DNA from: Macropodus opercularis
Lineage: Eukaryota > Chordata > Actinopteri > Anabantiformes > Osphronemidae
Reading direction: 5' to 3'
Length of the DNA: 64,000 nt
NCBI GenBank assembly: GCA_030770545.1
Contig: JAUCMP010000026.1
Coordinates: 2,026,501 to 2,090,500, forward strand
Each line of letters begins with the position of its first letter. Position 1 is the first letter of the stretch. A program made the position numbers and the translations under genes. Shown here piece after piece: positions 62,955 to 64,000 of this stretch. A model generated the notes under the pieces. That model was not told where the DNA came from, searched no databases, and saw only the letters and a program-made list of their open reading frames with translations.

Positions 62955-63977
62955 TTTATTTAGGGAAATTCACCCACATTTAAAAAGAAGCTCTGAACTG
63001 AAAGAAAAAGAAAAGAAAACACAAACCATGGGGGTTTTTGGCCAAGACAACATAGCATTATACGTATATGGAGTTCATCAACTACATAAATATGGCAGTA
63101 ACACTGAGTAGTCGTACGGTCTATTTACATAGTGGGGAATTATTAGTCTGTGCATGGACGACTGACAGAACGTATGCCTTCTTTAAGTCTGGGGAATCGA
63201 GTCTAGGAAAAACCAACACCTCCATCCCTCCACTCGCCTCCTCTGACTGACAACAAACAAAATAAGGCACAATTAATACTTGGACCATTTTCAGGGGACT
63301 CTACAGACTTGCAGCTGGCTTGTGAGGCATGTAAACAATTGATTCGATTGATTCAGACTGCCTTATCACTTTCCCTTTGTTTTCCCAATCGATGATTCAG
63401 TCAGTCTGATGTGATTCGAAACAGGTTTCAAACGGCAAGGACCTCTGACCCTCCCGACCCCTCCCTCCCAGTAATGCTACTCAACAAGTACAATCACATG
63501 GTGACAAACAATGAAAACTAGTAGTGCATACACTACAAACACAACAGGAAAGTGTGATGTCCACAAACTGCCTTTGGTTAGGCCACAGCACTGCTCTCTC
63601 AACACGGGGAAGGGAAATTATTTAAACCAAAAAGAAAAAAAACAAAAAAAAAACACCATGATCGATGAGCTGTCCAAAGCTGAAGCAGGTTCAGTTGCGA
63701 TGTGACTAAACCAAAGATAAAAGACAGAAATCGGCTTCCCCATCTCGATCCACTGATCATCCTGACCAGTGTGTTTCTTTGACTACCTCCGACCAACCTC
63801 CGCCCAGCGCTCAGTGGCGACCACGATGACCACGTCCACCCCTGGAGAAGTGATAAAAATATTTTGTGATTTTGGTTCATATTCATCTAATGGTACAACC
63901 TGCCCCCTCTCCCAGGTGCGGGTGTTGAAAACCAGCCCCTCATCAATAGTTTCCAATCGCTTTCTGGTGGTGTTGAT
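62955..63977 (-). other. Possible 3' UTR and last exon of an unidentified minus-strand gene
   Basis: A minus-strand AATAAA lies at 62955-62960. At the right edge a pyrimidine tract and CTACAAAG form a splice acceptor before 63977. From there the minus strand stays open for 64 codons to a TAG at 63783-63785, starting INTTRKRLETIDEGLVFNTR. A variant with a 58-bp intron (63842-63899) would instead end in an RG-rich tail (GGRGHRGRH), but that intron is unusually short. I do not recognise the protein. The rest of the gene would lie beyond the window. Confidence 0.3.
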
Positions 63978-64000
63978 CTTTGTAGGATGAAGAGAGAGGG

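Overview
The window looks like a compact teleost nuclear genome, probably percomorph-like: all genes are split into many short exons with GT-AG introns of roughly 70 bp to 2.5 kb, and fish-type interspersed repeat fragments are present. It carries five recognisable protein-coding genes. From left to right they are the 3' end of fgfr3 (+, 1-823), letm1 (-, 25523-34549), nsd2 (+, 37363-45053), jade1 (-, 50987-57196) and asmt (-, 59676-61948). An unidentified terminal exon of a sixth, minus-strand gene may lie at the right edge. I rebuilt exon structures by joining reading frames at GT/AG boundaries. All four complete gene models close in frame, with lengths close to the human proteins as I recall them: LETM1 754 aa, NSD2 1311 aa, JADE1 about 897 aa, ASMT 348 aa.

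fgfr3-letm1-nsd2 is the conserved vertebrate block of human 4p16.3. Residue matches separate it from its ohnologous fgfr1-letm2-nsd3 block: the fgfr tail is FGFR3-like, and the nsd N-terminus is NSD2-like. In this genome a gap of about 18-21 kb without a convincing protein-coding gene (3.9 to 21.7-24.9 kb) separates fgfr3 from letm1. It holds repeat fragments, a cluster of CCAAT boxes and one possible non-coding first exon. letm1 and nsd2 are head to head; their start codons are 2.8 kb apart. A consensus CRE lies on the letm1 side, and CCAAT plus two E2F-like sites lie on the nsd2 side.

Downstream of nsd2 and its roughly 2.7-kb 3' UTR is a striking 2.0-kb minisatellite (48023-50045), about 69 units of 29-30 bp with several interspersed sequence types. 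Most units carry a CACGTCA (TGACGTG) bZIP-type motif. It sits between the convergent 3' ends of nsd2 and jade1. jade1 and asmt are both on the minus strand. The asmt first intron contains a decayed Tc1/mariner-type transposon end.

The genes are not an operon. They cover receptor tyrosine kinase signalling (fgfr3), mitochondrial cation/proton exchange (letm1), histone H3K36 methylation (nsd2), a HBO1 histone acetyltransferase scaffold (jade1) and melatonin synthesis (asmt). The most interesting protein-level observation is that this nsd2 has no room for the HMG box found between PWWP1 and PHD1 in mammalian NSD2, yet carries an AT-hook-like RGRP motif. I found no CRISPR array, rRNA or convincing tRNA, and no evidence for a wholly novel system.
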